This document shows, piece by piece, positions 10,043 through 35,319 of a stretch of 64,000 nucleotides of DNA (positions are counted from its first letter, which is position 1; the number at the start of each line of letters is the position of its first letter). The stretch comes from Crambe crambe (lineage: Eukaryota; Porifera; Demospongiae; Poecilosclerida; Crambeidae): contig OZ004598.1 in the NCBI GenBank assembly GCA_963924555.1, positions 2,380,501 through 2,444,500 of the forward strand, read 5' to 3'. The notes under the pieces were generated by a model, which worked only from the letters and a program-made list of their open reading frames with translations, did no database searches and was not told where the DNA came from. The translations under genes and the position numbers were made by a program.

Positions 10043-13000
10043 ACTTGTAAAAGCTGGACTCTGGACGGTGGAATGGACCGTGGACTGGACCGTGGACTGG
10101 ATCATGGACCATGCCAAATCTCTTACGCATGCGCGTAGGCTCTAGCAGCTAGCTGTATATACTGCCTCGTGTGTGACTGTCATGCATGGAAGGTGAGGGC
10201 CCAACGTCAGCGATTGTGATCTCTTCAGATCCTGACACTCGTGTTATATTCACTCCAAGTAAAAGGTGCGTTTCGCTATTTTTGATTTCTTGTATCAACC
10301 ACAGCTAGCTTAGATTGGGGAGAGAGCTGAATACCTGTATGACATTGGGACCTACATTTGTACATAAAAAATATGAACTCATGAAGAACACTTCTTTGTT
10401 CCTGTAGATCTTACTGTGCGACTGATTCCAGTTCAGATGAAGATGTGGTTTCTCCATCGATCCTATGCTTGGCAAAGAAAAGGTATGTAAAATCTGCAAT
10501 ATCAATGATTCGGGGATATTTTGTTTTTATTACTGTAGATTGAAATTTGAAGAGGGTTTTTCTAGCAGTGATAGTGAGAGTGGAAGTAGTACTGTTGCTG
10601 AATTGGAATATTATGATGGAGACAAAGAACTTCCGATTTTTGATAAAATGGGCAGTGGGTATCCTGTTCATTTGCTTATCAAAACACTTCTATCTAAAGA
10701 TCTGGATCTTTCTCATGTGTGTAAAATGCAGCCATTAGGGATTGTAAAAAATACTATCTTTCTCATTGATATCGACTCAGTTGGCTTTGGTGATCTTAAA
10801 GCAGATGATTTAGGTTCTTGGAAGTCTACCGGTACAAAACGAACCTACTTTCGTTATACTACATCTAATTCTTTAGTATATGCCACTGCTGGAGCTGATC
10901 GTAGCAATTATTTTTTGCTAATTCGAAGGTATTATGTCCACAAACTTATGAGCGTTTTCATCGCATCATTTGTGATATACAAGGCAAGTTCTATGATTAT
11001 AGGTTAATACACAACCTTGATACTTATATAATGTACTATGCTTCAATCTGGCCAGTATGTGACAGTCCAAGCAAACTAATTGATTTCTAGAGGGGACTGT
11101 CACTTTAATAAAATTGCTAAGGAGTCCCTCGGTCAACATAAAAATCAATGTGTACGACCAATTTTTTGTACCCTTCCTTTCCCTATTTATTACACCCTTT
11201 CAGAGTATGGAATACCATGATTTACACATGAGGAGGGTGTAATAATAGTATTCCATAATACTGAAGGATGCAATAACTATTTATTCTATGGCTATCTAAA
11301 ATGAGACAACTTTTGGCAGATCAAAGTTGCTTGATGGGAATTTTTTATTTTTTATTTGTTACAGGACAATCATTCTGCTATAGAATGATACAAATATCAA
11401 AATTTGTCCAGGCAAACAATTTCTGCCCACTTATCTTGAGCTCATATTTCAGAGCCTGTAGTGATGTCATCCTAGATACACCATATTTTTATTATGGCTA
11501 TCTGCATTACATCAAAAAGGTGACTGCATTTTATCTAAGTGACCCGTGTACAAGAAACTAACCACTTGTTTTGCTAGCTGTTCAGCAGGTGCTTTCCCCC
11601 CTAAAGTTGCTAGATACAGTAACTAATGTTTAAAAAAAAATGCACTGTGCTGACCGGTGATTTGTTTTTCTACTAACCTATGATCTAATAATAATTTATT
11701 AATTCCTTTTTAGATACTACAAGGGTTCAAAATAAGTACTGTATGTTACAGTATTATTTTGATGGACCTGAGATGGAAATAAAAATCAAGCCTCATGGGA
11801 ATTCTAAATCTGATGTTCCATTCTTTCGCATTTCTGAATCTGCACAGAAATTCCACAAGGAGCTGTCTATAAGGAATAAACCCAAAGAAGTCATTTTTCT
11901 TGCTACACAGAAAGAAGGTGGTGAGGTAGAGGCCAGAGGAATGTCATCCTTACCTCGAAATCGACAGCAAATCTCCAATTTTCGAAGGGAGCAGCACAAA
12001 AAAGATGACAATGTTTTATATAGTGTAATGCTATCGTGTAAGCTTGCACAGGGAACACAGGAAGCGTTTGTAAGGGATGTCAAAGCTGCACCAGACCCTC
12101 AGAGTATCCTTTTTTTTTGATTGGCAATTGGAAGATATGGAGAGATTCTTGACACAGAACAAAAACTTTGGCATATTAACAGCTGATCCAACATATAATT
12201 TGGGTCAGTTTTACGTCACTCCAACAACTTTTCCTCATCTGATGCTTGAAGACACCTGTAGTAAAAAGCATCCACTCATTCTTGGACCAGTTCTTGTCCA
12301 TCAAAGGATGGATTTTGCCACCTTTAACTATTTTGGAAGTTCTTTAGTTGGATTTAACAAGTGTTTAAGAAATATACGTGCTTTTGGCACAGATGGTCAA
12401 GAGGCTCTAATTGAAGCATTCAGCCACAGCTTTCCATCAGCATTACAATTGAGATGTTTCATACATTTTAAGAAGAACATATTGGAAAAACTTGCTCAGT
12501 ATGGAATATCTGGTCAGATAGCAGATGAATTTGTTGCAGACATATTTGGAAAACGATCTGGAAGTACCTACTATGAAGGTCTAGTTGATTCGGCATCTGA
12601 AGAGGAGTTTAGTGAGCGCCTTAATAATTGTATGCATACCTGGAATGCAAGGGAAACAAAGCACACTTGTTCCGAGGCTCCTAAATTTTATGATTATTTT
12701 ATGCGATACAAAGCTCAAGCCGTTTGCTTCTGTATGCGCAAAGATATCGGGCAAAAAGCTGGTTTGGGATTTCCACCAAGTATTTTTTCCACCAAGTATT
12801 TTTACCACAAATTCATCCGAGAGTATAAATTCTGTATTAAAATTAAAAGTGAATTTTAAGGAATCTGAGTGGCCAGAGTTTAATGATAAGGTGAGAGTAT
12901 TGGTGAAGCAGCAGCGAGAAGAAGTCATTAGAGCGTTGTCATCCAGAGGTCAATACCGATTGCTACCAGAATATAGTCACTACACAGTATCTGCAGTCGA

Positions 13001-14330
13001 GTGGGGGAAAATGAGACCGGAACAGCGCCGCCAAATTATAGCAAGATTTGATAAGGCCACTTTGAAAAGTAGATTATCTGTCCCTCAATTATGTAACCAA
13101 AAGGATGTTAATAAAGAGAAGCATTTAAGTATAAGAGTAGAAGATAGCAACATATCTAAGCTAACACTGGCAACCCTGCAATTCATGTGGGACAAGGCAG
13201 AGAAGCTCTTGGCTACAAAAAATGCTATAACACCAGCCCCTGGTGATGATATTTCAGCTAAAATGGTTCTTTCTACATCTTCACAGATGCCTCACCTTGT
13301 CAAGAAAGAATTTGGAGGCCGATATATTTGTGATAGCAGGTGCTTGAATTGGTCTTCTTCCGGAGTCTGTTCTCATTCATTAGCTGTGGCAGAAATGGAT
13401 AATAATCTTTCGGATTTTCTATCTTGGTACAATAGTTCCAATGCACAGCCAAATATTACTTCTCTTGCAATGACTGGACTTCCATCAGGTAGAGGAAGGA
13501 AAGGTGGTGTTCCTCATCGTACCAAGTCACATAATCCAGCTGTTAGTCCCGAGGTTAGTGTTCCCAGGCCAGTTTTTGAGAAACAAGGTTCTACTGGGAG
13601 TCATATACCAGTGACTCCTTCAACAAATGCATGCAATATTTTGGCCTCTGCTTGTGTGTCAGTACACCAATCTGTGACTCCTCAACTTCCTACCACGTCA
13701 TCTTCAAATCCACCCATAACAATTGTTTGTACACCTCCACAATTGAGCACTTCCAGTATGCCAATACTACCTCCTAACATCAATCCATTTTATGTCAAAT
13801 TTATTCAAGGAAATATTAGGATGTGTCAGGGGTGCAAGACCACTGTTCGGTTATCGGATTCATCTATTCCACCCCCTCCATTTGATTTAGTGGTGGCCAG
13901 GTCAGAGAGGCGTCAGTTTCGTGATAAGAATGGGACCTTAGTGACTCCACGCCAAGAACAAACTTGTCACTACCATTTACGTTTAGACTGCATAATAGCA
14001 GCAGAGCCAAATTTCATTACACATTCTCTAAGGATTATACCATTGTTAACTGTCATTCACCAAGAATACTTGAGACTGATGTTTAAAGTAACTATTTCAC
14101 AAGACATATTTTCACAAGCTCAGAATATTTGAAACTAACTAGTCATAGTTTTCAAGCTAGTTGTTATCCAAACCATGGTATATCTATGTCCAAACCATGT
14201 ACCAGTGCGTATTCAAAAATATATAAAAAATTACATACTAAAAATACAAAAAAAAAATTTTTTTTAATCGATTTAGTCCACCGTCCAGTCCACGGTCCAT
14301 TCCACAGTCCAGAGTCCAGCTTTTACAAGT
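10043..14330. mobile_element. MULE-type DNA transposon with 56-bp TIRs
   Basis: Left TIR 10043-10098 and right TIR 14275-14330 match at 54 of 56 positions when inverted. Both begin ACTTGTAAAAGCTGGACTCT and contain short GGACTGGACCG repeats. Between them lies one spliced transposase gene (10186-14132) filling the element. No convincing 9-bp target-site duplication is visible at these boundaries, so ends could be off by a few bases or the flanks have decayed. Confidence 0.85.
10186..14132 (+). pseudogene. MULE transposase with SWIM zinc finger, frameshifted
   Basis: Exons: 10186-10265, 10408-10482, 10539-10983 and 11714 to the stop at 14132. The last intron looks GC-AG (CAAG|GCAAGT). The protein follows a family widespread in invertebrates: Ser/acidic N-terminus, YYFDG..M.IKPHGNSKS, then a MULE core (TADPTYNLGQFYVTP, HPLILGPVLVHQ, FGTDGQEALIEAFSHSFP, LRCFIHFKKNI), a SWIM finger (CDSRCLNWSSSGVCSHSLAVAE) and a C-terminal CQGCKTTVR ... 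HYHLRLDCI segment. Three frame breaks are visible: a lost base near 10940 (YYVHK to TYERFHRIICDIQ), a T-run slip at 12110-12118, and a small duplication near 12770-12800 (PPSIFSTK then PPSIFTTNSSES). Most of the coding sequence is otherwise preserved, so inactivation is recent. The donor of intron 3 is the least certain boundary. Confidence 0.85.
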
Positions 14331-14336
14331 TCCCCT

Positions 14337-14492
14337 TATATACAGCGGATTTAAGCTCCGTTCGAATATTCCGTATGCCGTACACTGGAAGCTTATGCCT
14401 TGTTTTTAAATATAAATGTATGTACGCACAAAGCATATGCTTCCTTTGCACGGCATATGGAATATTCGAACGGAACGTAAATCCGCTGTATA
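14337..14492. mobile_element. Short MITE with TATACAGCGGATTTA inverted ends
   Basis: Arms 14337-14378 and about 14452-14492 are near-perfect inverted copies over about 40 bases, including CGTTCGAATATTCCG. The interior is about 70 bases of AT-rich sequence. A partial extra copy of the right end follows at 14493-14520. It starts 6 bases after the right end of the MULE. Confidence 0.7.
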
Positions 14493-14756
14493 CAGTGGAT
14501 TCACATTCCGTTCGAATAAACATTGCGTATTGCGGTTGGCGTATTTCCCTTTGCCTGCCAAAAGCGTGCAATTTTGCACATTAGTCGTTTAAATGGGAAA
14601 ACTCGCTTAAATAGATGTAAAATTGGAATTGGCGGCATTTGGCGGCCTTATCTATCTCAAAAAATCTTTGAGAACAATAGAGCGGTCAAATCGGAACTTT
14701 GAAGTGATGAGTCATAAGTGGTTTTGCTTTGATTAAGCTTTGATCTTTGCTTTCAA

Positions 14757-14759
<3 letters not shown>

Positions 14760-14787
<28 letters not shown>
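14760..14787. repeat. Poly(T) tract
   Basis: An uninterrupted run of more than 25 T. It could be the tail of a minus-strand retrocopy, but no recognisable retrocopy body flanks it. Confidence 0.8.
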
Positions 14788-14792
<5 letters not shown>

Positions 14793-15013
14793 AGACGATA
14801 CAGGAGGGCATGGTGAGTGTCTTGGGTGACGAGCAGATCCAGCTCGGGTTCTGTCTACTGAGAACGGAGACTTGAAGAGGCTGCATTGATAGTGGGCGTG
14901 GCCTATCGGTTGCCAAGCATAAATGCGACTCTTAGCGTGACGATCCGATTTTGATTTCAAAATCTACACTTCTATTGCAGGCTAAGGGCGTATTGCGGTT
15001 GGCGTATGCATGC

Positions 15014-15225
15014 TGGTTGAAACAATGAGAATGGCCTCTCTTTCTGAAAACAATCTCTGGTCTGCATTCTCTGAGACTGGCCAGCTGTCCATGACATCAA
15101 CTGCTGACTTGCACTCTCCCTCAAGCACTCTCTGTAATGTGCTGAATGTGATGCATGTGAGAATGGCCTCTCTTTCTGAAGCTTGCATGCACATGTGGCA
15201 CGAGGGAGTTGCAGGCAGGGGTTCA
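15014..15225 (-). repeat. 131-bp repeat relic (related to 16846-17105)
   Basis: About 1.5 units of a 131-bp repeat starting GAGAATGGCCTCTCTTTCTG. On the minus strand the units read like degenerate Arg/Gln-rich repeats (SQRMQTRDC.QKERPFS). Such repeats occur in low-complexity N-terminal regions of some sponge transposon proteins. The same unit recurs in intron 14 of the Skeletor-like gene. Confidence 0.6.
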
Positions 15226-15243
15226 TGTGAAATCAGATCATGC

Positions 15244-15938
15244 ATCTTGTGGCAGAAATGTTTAAAAATGGCAGAATGAAACCAGAAACTACAACATTGA
15301 TCACATACAGTGACAGCTGTGGTGGCCAGAATCGAAATATTTATCTTGCTCTCTTATGGCTTCATAATTATTGTTTCTTGTATGTATCTACCTATCAGGG
15401 GAACAAAAATTCATGATACCTGGTCACTCGTATCTTCCAAATGATAGGGATTTTGGCAGTATTGAGTGTGCGAAGAGAAGACATCAGTCTATCTACATTC
15501 CAGATGAGTGGTATTCGCTTGTTGAACATGCTCATCATAGTAATCCTTTTCAGTACACATGATGAACAGAAAAGATTTTGTGGCATTGAAGAGTCTGAAA
15601 CTTAACATTGTCAATCGGAAGTGTATCATTGTAAAGTCAATTGGTTAGCCATGCACTGGATACATGTTAGTTCAAAAAAACCATACCAATTCTCATACAA
15701 ATACAGTCTCAATGAGTTGGAAAGCTGGAAAGTTGTTGATCTTTGTTGTAAGAGAGGTAGACCAGCATCTATGGCTCGACCCATTCCTTTGCTATATACT
15801 GCTCCTCAAAAATTAAAACAAAGGAAATTGGATGATCTTCATTCTTTGTTACCTTATTTGCCACCAGTGCATCATGCTTTTTACAAGAGCCTATCTGGGA
15901 GTGTCGATCAGTACAGTGAAGAATCTGACACAGAATAA
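15244..15938 (+). pseudogene. DUF7869-type transposon-associated gene, broken
   Basis: Frames in order match a common invertebrate transposon-linked family. TTLITYSDSCGGQNRNIYL comes first. After a frame change comes KFMIPGHSYLPNDRDFGSIE and KRRHQSIYIPDEWY (15405-15562). In another frame come MNRKDFVALKSLKLNIVNRK (from 15562) and VNWLAMHWIHVSSKKPYQFSY ... KVVDLCCKRGRP (15621-15938), with a natural-looking acidic C-terminal end. At least three frames are needed, so the gene is dead. The SD.C.GQNRN motif probably belongs to a nuclease-like core; that is inference. No TIRs were identified. Confidence 0.65.
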
Positions 15939-16216
15939 CCTTATATTCATACGTACAACTCTCATTCAACTCTCATACATACAACTATGCATTTTTCTAC
16001 TATACGTAGTTTGATACTGAACCCTCAAACTGTCGGACTTTGTTATACTCATTTCAAATCATTTTTGACATGTTATATAAAATTGTTTGACAAAACTTAA
16101 ACCAGATTTTACAATGATTTTTTAAATTTAATTGGCTTGTTTCTAGTTTTATACAATGTGTTGGTTGGGCCACTATGTTTCCGAGCCCTTCAATTATCAC
16201 CACCACTGCTTACTCC

Positions 16217-29007
<12,791 letters not shown>

Positions 29008-29176
29008 TTTGGAGGTAGATAGCCTCTGCCTCACTATGAACTGCCTGGTACATATACTACATGTACATGGGGGGAGGCGCATGCGCAAGGCATCATGCAA
29101 TCTATACGCGCGCGCAAACTGCATGCTTTGGCGGGAAGGTGAGGACGACAGCTGTTCATTAACAGAGAAGAGAGTC
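29008..29176. promoter_or_regulatory. Divergent promoter between copy A and the C18orf63-like gene
   Basis: Start codons of the minus gene (29007) and plus gene (29177) are only 169 bases apart. The interval holds GGCGCATGCGCAA (29077-29089), matching the vertebrate NRF1 core, and TTTGGCGGGAA (29127-29137), a full E2F-type consensus. It also holds ACGCGCGCGC (29105-29115). No TATA box is obvious. The CGCGCGCAAA.TGCATGC part is shared with the sequence upstream of copy B, whereas the E2F and NRF1 motifs are not. Binding by sponge factors is inferred from motif resemblance. Confidence 0.55.
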
Positions 29177-32100
29177 ATGTCGACTTTATACATCAGTAGT
29201 TCTCCTAATCTTTCCAACCTGGAAGCGTATGTCGCAGAATTCATACCTACTCAGTATTTCGATTCTGGAATTGCACAAACGCTTAAGGCCAAGTGTAGGT
29301 AAGAGTCTAGACGCCAGCTAGCTAGCTAGCTAGCTGACTGACTTATGATTGGTTAATATGCCCACATCTTTAAGGTACTCACTTTAGATCCCTCACTTTA
29401 TTGTCCAGCAAACTATTTAATTAAGAATTTCAGTCCCTGTTATGATAAAACAAAGCCTGGACAATAAACCCTTAGGCCCACACCAATTAGATTTTATGTT
29501 GCTCGGGCGAAAATATGCTGACTGATGGGTAGGTAGGTCAGTTTGAAAATGATAACGATAATGATAATAACTAGACATGTCAAGCACTGATGGACAGAAT
29601 GTGATGGAGGAAATAAATACTGTCATGAGAATGCACTTTTCATCATCATCCCTATCCTTGGACTGTAATAATATCTAAAGTTTGGCTGAAAGCTCAGTAC
29701 TGACTTATTGTGTGAGGTAGTAAAAATATATATACAATTCGAAATTTCCACAATCAAGTAATCATCATAGTACTTTCAGGCCTCACTAGCCAATATTACA
29801 ATGCAGAAATAAGGTATGCTTTATCTAGAGTATCATTATTGAATGCAATCTTGATTTTAGTGGGTCGGTAGGGCCTGAGCAACATAAAACCGTATTGGTA
29901 TGGCCTTAGGAGTATTCAACACTCCACCTTTTTTCATCAAACTTGCTGAATTATATATCTTTCATGACAGAGAGTTAGCACGAAGTGATGCAGGGTTGTT
30001 AACAGCTCCCACCCTGGAGTCCTTGCATGCCCACTATGGAAGAAGAGTCTCTATGAAACTCACCATCTGGATAGTGGCCAAGGTTGTCACAATCTCTAAA
30101 AGTATAACTGCTACCTAGTCTGTTTTATCGATATCACAGATTGATCTTTTGACCACATCCAAGAAAATACAGGAAAAATTATCGGAGCTGAACTTGAGTG
30201 TACGTAATTTCTAAGGAATATTCACTACTTTTGAAAATTGTATTTTACAGCTTAAAAAGAAGGTTAAATTGAACCACACTATATTCCAGACTTGCTATTC
30301 ATTTACGGCTATAGCAAGGCTGGCACCAAAATGGAATAAAATTTCCACATGGATGATACAAGGTATATAATCATGTAATAAGTACCACAATTATTACAGC
30401 TAGTCTATCATTCCTCTAATAGGTTCTGATTTCTTTGCTTCATGCAAGGCCCCTGCATTAGGTGAGTATGCACCTTAATTGGCAATCTTCATGCATGTTC
30501 CCTCCTGCCTTGCCCTCCCTCATGGTATATGCAATTTTTTGCTATACCAGTTAGCAGTGTACACTTGGTAAGGGTTGTCACCATTGCTGGTGAGCTTCAT
30601 TTTATGGAGAGTCAGAGATCATCCTTACATAGAGCCACTCTCTGATTATGTACATAGCTACTTGGTATTCTAGCTTCCATATACATGCACTCAATGACTC
30701 AGGGGCAAACCCATCATAGCTTACATGTTTAGTGTACAAACTAAAGGTGATAATTATCACTATTTACAGCTAGTAGCTAAATTACTACATAAGTTCACTG
30801 AAGAAAAATACACATGCATATTATTAGGTTCGGTGTATAAATTATGACCAATACTACTGTGTTAGCTAGGATAATGCTGTTTGTTTATTTTATCTACCTG
30901 CATATTATCTTATAGACTTTGAAGTCAACGTTTCTGCATCTGAAATAGCACTAGATTTAAAGGTGCACAAACTCGCATTCAGTTTCTTTAAAGTAAGAAT
31001 AGAGTAAATACAAATCGGTATGCTGTAATATAGTTATCACAGGTAGAAGATCTCGGCTTAACCCCCATCATTGCAAATAAATTTAAAAGAAACCCAAATT
31101 ATGTTATCAGCAGTAATAACATAAGCACGAACAGATGTATGGTTCTACCAAAGTAAGTAATTTAGCTAGCTGATGTAGGGATAACTAAAGTTGTAGGCAC
31201 TAAAAGTACAGAAACAAGGGCTGAATACATGGATGAGATTGAAAGATGAAGTTTAGATTATGTACCTATGTTTACTTGATTCATTAATTATTTGATATAC
31301 CGGATCCATAATATCATTCATACACACATTCTGCCCTTGTTTCTGCATTGACTTTAGTCTCCTCTACATCACCATTTTTCATTATAGCTATAGATGCATA
31401 AAATCAGCTTTGTTAATTGTTCATCCTTGTATGTTGAGTATACATAATATTCATAGCTATCCTTCAGTTGTTGCTGGATTAGTTGCTGTCAAACAAAACC
31501 ACACAATAAACAAAACAAAAAAACAAAACAAAAAACAACACACAAAATCTTTATACCTTATAAAAGTTTATACAAGTACATCTTATTTACAGTCTGACAA
31601 CTGCTTTTGTCCATTCGGCATCCCATCACTTGCCATCTACTCCAGAGTTTCCAACTTACGATAAAGTCAGACTTCATTGGAAAAAGCAAGTCAGTTGCTA
31701 GCTATCGATCACTAGCAAGTAGAAATTATATCTTATCTCTTATGTAGCATGGGATAATTTTGCCTGAGGTTCAGGATGTATTTTATCAAGTTTTTTTCGC
31801 ACCAAGGTCAAGAATACTCTTAAGGTAAGTATAATATTTCAAGCTATGCAATTATGTATAAGTCCAGAATTTTTCATTATTTGGATATTTATGATTGGAG
31901 CATACCAGTTGCACCAATGTATTATGGTGCATGTTAATTTTGTCAGCCATTTCTGTGTAATAGCCAGTGACATGCATGTCATAATAAGTCAGTTGGTCAT
32001 ATTATCACAATAAGTCTTTATTGCCACTATGTGAATTACAGCCAATTTGCTATGTACCATTTATGATGTCCTGAAGTTTGATGTATTACATAAAGTTTAT

Positions 32101-34938
32101 TTTTAGATTATATCACATTGCTACATGAGTATTGTATTCAGTAATTGTATTAAGATATGCACTGAAGAAAAACAAACAAACAAACAAACAAAAACTGTTA
32201 CATTAATATCATACATGGCAATATTTCAATAAAGAAGTCCTTACAGTTCTATGACAACTTAAGTGTTTATTCTTGTGCAAATGAAGTCTGATTTTTCTAT
32301 TTTCTGACTCATAATCTTGCTGTCTACGTGGTTCATTGCCTTACATGCTTGACTTCACAAATTGTGCTTCTGATCACTCAAAAACATTATATAGCACAGA
32401 TCTCACTGCCTGTGCTCACTCCTTTTTATTCCTATCTGATTCAGCACACATGCATGTAAGTATATTGGTGTGTGTAAATTATTGTACAATATGATAGCTA
32501 CACTACTAATATGACTTGTGCTGCACCTCAGCACTTTGGCAAAAACAATGAGGAAGGTTAATGGGCCTGCATAAAAGAATTGCAGTGCTATGAAGCACTC
32601 TTGTGCTACTGTACAGCCATTAATTGTTCTTGGCATATAATCAGTCACATCATGTAATTATCACTGCATGGCTAGATGATGGCAGGTGGAAAATTATAAT
32701 GATGGCAGATTGGTAGCTATTACCTGGGTTCTGAGCTTAATTATACATCCTTCTCCAATTTTACAAGCATTTCCCATATACTCTTGCTCAAAGCAGTGAT
32801 GAACATGCATGTGCACCCACCCATGACCACTGGATATATCTTAGGTGTTGACCCTGTCTAAGAGGTAAAATTTTGTACCACGCATTCTCTTTTGGAGATG
32901 CATATATATAAGTGCCTGTTATACAAAATAAGGTTTTGCTTCCAGAAAGTCAGAAAAGTTCTCTGCATGACTGTTCTATGGCTCTTCTTTGAGGGTCGGT
33001 TTCACTGTAGTGCACTTGTTCCACCCCTAGCACTCCACCCATTAACTACATGTGTGCCTAACCTTTTTAAATAGCTATCCTGGCTGTTGTGTTGTGAGAA
33101 ACTCCCCATTAGCTTATCCTGACCGAGATACCAACTTCACCACTTCTTCATTTATTGGAGACCTCCATTCTAGAATGCCAAGTGTTTGTGGAGAGCCAGT
33201 GAAATTTTCAACCATACCTCTAGTACCTGTTGCTGAATTAAACCCTGCTTCCTCCAGTGGATATCAAACCCAAGAAAATGTTCTACCTTCTATCCAAGTT
33301 ACATCCGGTTCAAGCAGTATTGGGCAAGTTCCTTTCAATTTGAAAGTATTGGGAGAATCATCTAATATGGAATCGAGTACTCTAATCAAGTCAGGAACCA
33401 ACGATGTAGATACTGCTAGCAAAAGGAATGCTATCATCCCTTCCTTCAGTGCTATAAGTCGTGATAACTTTGAATTGCACTCAAGCACAGCTGTAAAAAG
33501 GAGTGCTGCCATGATCAAAAGTGATCAGCAGGTATCACAAACTAAAAAGCATTGTTATGATCCAGTCAGGCCATCTGCATCGGTGTCTCAAGTCGTTCCA
33601 GATTTGATTGTGCCTATACAAAATTTGTTGTCATCTCAAGTTGATTTTAGCTTCAATTCAAGAGAATCTGATTTTCAGGATCCTAAGTTGTCTACCAGTT
33701 GCAAAATTATTCAACCAGCAGTCAGATCTGAGGAAACTGTACGTCTTGAAGGGATAACTGGAGACATTGTTAAAAAGGTTTGTACATAATTCACAGTGGT
33801 GACCATGCATCGTTCCTATATGGAAGGGTAACCATGCACTTGCATACTAGCTATACTATGGCAATGTACGTGCAACATTCGACAGCGAGCGAGCAAGCTT
33901 CTTTAGAAGATTTTGCTGTTGAGTTTATATGTAACAAAGCACTTAAATAAGCATAGAGCCTCTACGACTACTATTATAGCATTTGACAGTGAGTAGGTGA
34001 GCAATTAGAGTAGCTGATAGGCTTCAGTGCTTGATATTGCTGACAGAGACAAGAGTCATAGAAAGCTGTAAATACTTACTACAAGCACTTAGATAAGCTA
34101 AGTGCCTACAATTCACTTTGATAAGCCTAGGGTGTAGAAAACAATCTAGCTTGATTACAATTGGAGCATGCACATTATGCACAGCAGCCTGGGGCATTTT
34201 GGAGTGTAGACAGACAATTTCAATGAGTCATCACCTGAGAGTCAGCTCGCTCGCTGAATTATAGTCACACCAACGATGGTGATGTTGAGTCCATACCCTA
34301 CAATAGATCTAGCTACGCATGAACACGGGGGCGTAGCTACACTTCAAAGATAGATATATAAACTGATTCGTGGTAGCTATATAGGATAGGAACTGTGACA
34401 GATTAGTGGATATGATTGGTCAGTTTGAATTTCAAATCATGAATGTCCTTATATAGTTGCCATGGTTGCTTGGTTCTAGAGTGCACTGCCCCAGTTGACA
34501 AGCTCCCTCATTTTCAAAAGCCAGGGGGAAGAAAATCATTATGCCATGCATCATGCATCTCTATCCATAGCTAGGCAGCCCCCTCCCATGCACCAAGACA
34601 TTATTCTTGCCTTCATTACTCTAATTATTATTGGTGCATGTCTGTATCTGATTGGAATTGCATGCATATGCTACACAATTACATGCACAGAATGATGTGA
34701 GACTTTCCCCTCCCCCACAAAAGCGGGTCTGACTTGCGAGGGTTATAATTCAATTAATGTGTAATAATGTGACTGCATTCATGTCCTTTTTAATCATCAG
34801 ATTAATAAGAGCAAAGTAGCTGAGTTAAAAAAGTGGTTGCAAGAAAAAGGAATAAAGTATCGCAGCAAGGATAAGAAAGAAGATTTAATTAACTTGGTGA
34901 TTCTTCAAGTTAAAAGCACTGGTTGTGCTTATCCATGA
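29177..34938 (+). CDS. C18orf63-like (DUF4708) protein with SAP-like C-terminus, 11 exons
   Basis: Exons: 29177-29298, 29971-30082, 30140-30199, 30251-30362, 30423-30461, 30916-30992, 31043-31152, 31593-31689, 31748-31824, 33075-33777 and 34801-34938 give 1647 nt, 548 aa, with consistent phases. The first ~300 residues follow the animal C18orf63 family: LYISSSPNLSNLEAYV start, IWIVAK, TCYSFTAIARLAPKWNK, RCMVLP, FPTYDKVRLHWKKQHGIILPE, and RMPSVCGEPVKF. Residues ~300-500 (one 703-nt exon) are Ser-rich and probably disordered. The last exon encodes KSKVAELKKWLQEKGI ... KKEDLINLVI, the pattern of a SAP DNA-binding helix pair. The molecular function of the family is unknown; nuclear action is inferred from SAP and the basic KKH segment. 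An in-frame ATG exists upstream at 28985, but it overlaps copy A exon 1. Exon 2's donor (GTTGTC) is weak. AATAAA at 35243 may serve as poly(A) signal. Confidence 0.85.
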
Positions 34939-35319
34939 CAAACTATGATCCATCATGCTATATTCATTAACAAGTACCCATCATGCACAACAATGATCAT
35001 ACCATTGACATATATTTAGTCTTAATCATTGAATCATTCAATTCTACATATATCATCAGATTAAAGCTTGTGCTTATCACTCTAAAACCTTATTTAACTT
35101 ATCAGGCCCCTCAGAGCTAAAAATAGGATGATTTGTCATTCAGTAACCTGTACATAAAACTCTGAAATTTGGTTGGTTATTTCCGAGAAATGATCAATGA
35201 ATTCAATGAATTAAGTTAATTGAAAGAGAGATGACCAAGTTTAATAAACCAAGAAAGTAAATGGTAGTCTTAGTTATTGGGTGAATGCTAAATTGGAGTG
35301 CTCATAAGCATATTAGATA
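34939..35319. other. 3' flank of the C18orf63-like gene
   Basis: Contains an AATAAA at 35243-35248 suited to polyadenylation of the upstream gene. No other feature is seen. Confidence 0.5.

Noticed and set aside
29900-30118. Whole 72-aa frame as a single exon of the C18orf63-like gene
   Set aside because: Phase only works if the exon starts at 29971 and ends at 30082. The flanks of the frame do not match the family.
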